Source: Antedon bifida (lineage: Eukaryota; Echinodermata; Crinoidea; Comatulida; Antedonidae). From it: 64,000 bases of DNA. Below, piece by piece: positions 59,801 to 64,000 of the stretch. Where the stretch lies: NCBI GenBank assembly GCA_963402885.1, contig OY727096.1, positions 16,473,820 through 16,537,819 of the forward strand. The letters are read 5' to 3'. The notes under the pieces were generated by a model. It saw only the letters and a list, made by a program, of their open reading frames with translations. It did no database searches and was not told the origin of the DNA. Position numbers and translations under genes: made by a program. Each line of letters starts with the position of its first letter. The stretch's first letter is position 1.

Positions 59801-62800
59801 TGTAAAAGAACGAGATCGAGGACGGAAATCATCAGCAAGTGGCTGAGGTTTTCTGGGAGGTCTTCTTAATGTTTGATAATAATTTGGAAGTGATCCTTTT
59901 CCATTAGTATGATCATGATATTGTTGTTTGGCAGAGTGAAAGCTTGCTGGGACAATGCTGCTGCCATCACCAATATTAAGGTCACCATTACTTAAGGTTC
60001 TGTTCATTGTACTATGAACAGGACTTCCTCTAACGTTTCCATCACTCTCTCCAGATTGTGTTACATCTGGAAGACTACTGTTGTCAAGTGACGCATTGTC
60101 CGATTGATCTATTACTATGTCACTAGTCAAACTTCCACTAGACGGTGGCCTGTGAAGATTTTGATCATCTCTTTCTTGAGATAAGTGCCGATGTAATCTT
60201 ACAGGATCAGTTCGTCTAGAGGGTGTTCGTTTGATTGTGGCATAGCCTGGTACTTGCGTTGATCGCAAAGCATCAATTGCAGTGCCATTATCAAGTGCAG
60301 CTTTAAATTGTTTTAAAGATTTTCTGCGACCTATTGTTGCAGTCATAAGAGGTTTGTCGGATATAGAATGCATAGAGTTGCCACGTTTTGGGATTGCATA
60401 TGGGTTTTCTTTCAAGTTTTTCAAAGAACCTTGATCAGAAGCACCAGATGATGTGCTACTACTGCCAAAAGAATTTCTGTGAACCATGTCAGGACTATCC
60501 ATACTAGAAGATCTTGGAGGTACTGGAGTTGCTACTGCTTTTGGAGATCCCCCGCTTGATTGCTTGAATGTAGAGAATGACACATTTTGATAAACGCTCT
60601 CTGCATCATGTTCCTCTGGGATGTCTTTCTCAGGCGGTCCTGTAAACACCTTGGTTGGAGATGATTTGACTGTCGTCATACAAGGAACATAAGAAGAGAC
60701 TACTTGATTGTTCGCAGCCATGTTTGGATTTCTTTGTAGCATTAATTTACGAGGATAACTATCATTTGATCCTTTAGATCCAAGAGATCCACCAGATATA
60801 TTTGATATATCACTCCCAATGCTTTCCAGACTTCCCTGGATTGCCGACTTCTGCCGAACAGTAATTGTCACATTTTCAAAAGAAGGTGAGCTGGTGAGCT
60901 TCTGTGCTGTTGGTGTATCCATGGTTAAGTCTTCAAAAGATGCAGCATCCAGTGCATGCTTCTCGTGCTTCTTGATCTCCCGTAGACGTCTCAGTGCCAA
61001 CATGAACTTCTTCTGGTGACCCAGTCTGATGATACCAATCTCTTGAAGGTCTTCCCATGTCATGTCATGCAGGTACTCAACCTGGTCATAACCATTTGAT
61101 ATTAGTGTGTTGTAGTAGGCTTGGAGATCAAGAATTCGAAGCCACGATTGCACATCAGGCTAGAAATTAAAAAACAGTATATAGGGTTTACAAATACATT
61201 TTAATGATATGTACAATTTAAGACGTTATTAGAAAAGGTATGTCTGCAGTACACAAAAGAAAATAAATAAAATATCAAAACAAGACAACACATTCTCAAC
61301 CACAACCATTTCCTTTTGTAAATGCATGGTGACTTTACTAGTGTTTATTCACAATGAAAACCTTTAAACAATTATGACATATATACTGAACTGTCTACCT
61401 TTCTGTTAAAATCGCTGTGTATCAAAGTTTTTTTGTTTTGGACAAGATTGGAAATAATGTACTTACTGGTTTAAAATTTGGAGCTACATCTGGTTCCTTC
61501 ATTTGCCCTATCATGGCAAACATTTTTTTTCGGTGGCCTGGCACGGTGACACCAACCGCAGTCAAATCCTGAAAAATCAAGTCAAATCTCTTTTTAATGA
61601 TTTGTCTTTAGTTATATACTTAAAATCAATAAAAGAATGAAATAATAAAAGAATGAATGAATGATAAATTAAAAATACATTCTGTAAAAGAATGAATGTG
61701 TAAGTTATGTATCACATGTGTGCCACAGAGAATTAAGCAGAAAAGAAGAGTTCAGATTTTCTGGGGCATCTATATCTTTTATCATTTACTAACATTTGGT
61801 TCCTCTTTATTAATGCAACAGTAATACATTTTGACAGAATATAAAAAAGAGATGTCTATTTGTCTAGAAAAAAAATGAATTCTGCAAAGTTGTATGTAAA
61901 ATAACATAAAACATGTATCACAATGTTAAAATTTAATACAAAAATGCTACAATAACAAGAAAAATAGTGTAATTATGGTTGTACCTCTGGGGTCATCTTG
62001 GCAATGGTTGGCATGTCATATCCTGCCTTTGTGAAGTTGTTAGTGTACTCTGGTAACCGTAGTCTCTTTAACCACTCATATATTCTATCAGCATCCTTAG
62101 AAAAAGACAAAGAATAATAATAAATAATCATAATAATTAATAATTTTACAATTATTATAATAATAATAATAATAATAATAATGACAAACAATACAGGACA
62201 AATGACTGGATGGAAAACAAATGATGGATACTATGAGAAAAATATAAATTACAATTAATTATAAACAAAACAAAAGCACATAATATATGCCAATTAAAGG
62301 TAGTAATTATCGTGCGTCAATAGACTGGCAGCAGCAGCTGCCCTGATTAAATAAATAGTATGTAAAGCTTTTTTGTTTTCTCGACTTTATATATATACAT
62401 ATCAACTTATAAAATCTATTGCATAATGCATGTGTGTGTGTGTGTGTTCTACCTTAGCATCCAATGATGGTATTTCATTTTCAATTTTCTTCAGTGGCGG
62501 ACAATCACTGTGCGGTCGTTGTGGAGCTGTGGAGAATAATAAACACATGTTGATCTATACAAACTGTTTTGGATCTTTCAATTCATGTACAGATCAAAGA
62601 ATCATTATCGTTATATATAAAAATTACCTTTAAATGAATTTAAATAAATTGTTTATTGATATTCATATTTATATAATTTTATTTTGGATATTTCATATTA
62701 AGTTTTATATGTAAATATCCAAAATGCTACTACATACTACAAGAGATATGTGTAAAGGCCCATTTACACTAGGACGATGACGATCAACGATAAATATATA

Positions 62801-63990
62801 AGCATGCATGATATGCAGGATAATTTTATGCTGTCTTTAATAAAAATAATATTTTTAAAATTCCAATCAAATGATGTCATGATAAAGAATATCATGATAT
62901 TATTGATCTTACTAATCATGACGTCATTTTATTGGACGTATGAAAATATCATTTTCATCAAAGGAAGCATAGATGGTTATTCTATAGTTCTAGAATGAAA
63001 AATTTTTATATTTCTTTTGTTTTATGTATGAAAAATGCATATTTGTCTATTTATCGTCGATCGTTATCGTTCTAGTGTAAATGGGCCTTAAGCCTTGTTT
63101 GCTTGTATTAATACCTGGAACTATACAGTTTTCATTAAGTACATTCTCACAACTTCTGCTTGGTTTAGGTTTAATACCACGGTGTGATGAAGGTGAAGAA
63201 TTGACCATGTCATGGTGATTTCCAACCATCTAAAGAAAAAAATGACACAATACATATAATATTTTAATATAGAGTGCATACCTGTTGTTTTCAGATAGCA
63301 TGGTATTGCACTAACTTACTTAAGTTCTTGCTTTCCGTAGTGTGCTGAAATTATTTAACTTGTAAGTATTTACCTGGTTTGTTTTCTTTTCCATACTTTC
63401 TGTGGATGAGTTGACATCAACTCCACTCTCCTCTTCTGATGTGTTACCATTCTGAATTGGTCTCCTTGGCCAGACATCTTGGTTAAAATGTTGAGGTAAG
63501 GCATTCTGTCTGTGGGTGGAGGCTAGCAAAGGATCCTTTGAATGAGTACCTAAGTTAAATGAAATTATTTAAATGGATTGCTGGCAATAGATAGGTAGGT
63601 GTTTCTAAATTGTATATAGGTTTTTAAATAATTTAATTAGTTTGTTAAGTTACTGGCAGAACGGTCTTGTAACAAAGGTTATTCAGTATAAAGAAGAAAT
63701 AAGTTAAAAGAAATCAAATAACTAAAAGAAATTATTACTTCTATATATTAAAATAAAGTAGACTAAAAAAACATTTTCAGTCTTGCATATTCTAGTCAGT
63801 GAACTGCTTCGCAATATCATTTGTAATGATTATACAATAATGTAATATAATTTTAGATTTTACCTGGTGAAATTCTTGAATTTGCCATGGAAACTACAGG
63901 CGGTACAGGTGAGTTTCTACTGGTTGCTAACATCTCATGACTTCCTTGACTACCACCTTGATACTTTCTTTGCAATGCCTCTGTTGCATG
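56900..63990 (-). CDS. CASKIN: Caskin-type scaffold: tandem SAM domains, long Q-rich tract, conserved C-terminus (N-terminus beyond window)
   Basis: Exons, 5' to 3': 63864-63990, 63374-63549, 63115-63229, 62453-62526, 61985-62095, 61467-61568, 57703-61159, 57240-57414, 56900-56996. All are in phase. SAM1 is split over two exons (WLKRLRLPEYTNNFTKAGYD; then LTAVGVTVPGHRKK). SAM2 opens the 3.5-kb exon (WLRILDLQAYYNTLISNGYD; TWEDLQEIGIIRLGHQKKFM). Pro/Ser-rich linkers surround a glutamine/histidine-rich tract of about 240 codons at 58690-59415. The end (DVFDDIQSMFTNLAEDLASM) matches the caskin C-terminal helix. Known role: caskins are neuronal scaffolds whose SAM tandems polymerise; vertebrate caskin 1 binds CASK. 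Ankyrin repeats and SH3 should lie to the right. The Q tract is far longer than in vertebrate caskins. Confidence 0.9.
58690..59415 (-). repeat. Glutamine-codon (CAG/CAA/CAT) repeat tract inside caskin
   Basis: Long imperfect trinucleotide runs encode Q with scattered H, L, M, I and E. In reverse they create long open frames on the plus strand, which are not genes. Confidence 0.9.
62755..63089. mobile_element. 335-bp inverted-repeat element in a caskin intron
   Basis: The ends AAAGGCCCATTTACACTAGG and TTCTAGTGTAAATGGGCCTT are inverted, continuing through GACGATGACGATCAACGATA and its complement. The right end lies 26 bases from the caskin exon at 63115. Confidence 0.85.
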
Positions 63991-64000
63991 CTATGAAAAT

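Overview
This is an AT-rich animal nuclear DNA window: spliced genes with GT-AG introns, LINEs, many short inverted-repeat elements and satellites. The gene set (a WDR90/POC16 orthologue, coilin, a caskin, an ependymin-related protein, TRIM-NHL genes, a cGAS-like receptor) points to a marine invertebrate, most likely a deuterostome such as an echinoderm. The species is inference.

Left and middle (about 2.0-37.4 kb, minus strand): one large gene, WDR90, runs right to left. Its CFAP20-like N-terminus lies at 33.6-34.9 kb and its WD40 blades continue to 2.0 kb, where it leaves the window incomplete. A 17.3-kb intron (7051-24356) holds two intact TRIM-NHL genes, a truncated third copy and a nearly complete LINE, all on the same strand. 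A 4.9-kb array of about 103 exact 48-bp units abuts another WDR90 exon, and every unit carries a 5' splice-site-like sequence. Three places in WDR90 do not read or splice canonically.

36-44 kb: gene-free and full of transposons. It has a CTAGGCCTAG-rich block, a 2.7-kb foldback element with about 800-bp arms, and a 4.0-kb element with a 9-bp target duplication that has collected an RTE fragment, a SINE-like copy, a TTAA element and satellite.

44.3-53.0 kb: a compact cluster. It holds a cGAS-like nucleotidyltransferase fused to an acidic linker, a predicted membrane segment and a C-terminal ubiquitin-like domain (+ strand); an ependymin-related secreted protein (-, complete in 5 exons); and coilin (+, complete in 6 exons). 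The last two share a 386-bp divergent promoter region. A decayed copy of the nucleotidyltransferase 3' end, plus a ghost of the neighbouring ependymin intron, sits at the left edge of the window, so this block was once duplicated.

53-64 kb: a spacer with inverted-repeat elements and a minisatellite, then the 3' two-thirds of a caskin gene (-) with tandem SAM domains, a very long glutamine-rich tract and the conserved C-terminus. The ankyrin and SH3 part lies beyond the right edge.

The best candidate for something new is the cGAS-like receptor with a membrane segment and ubiquitin-like tail, in a window that also has tandem TRIM genes whose NHL ends diverge much faster than their RING ends.
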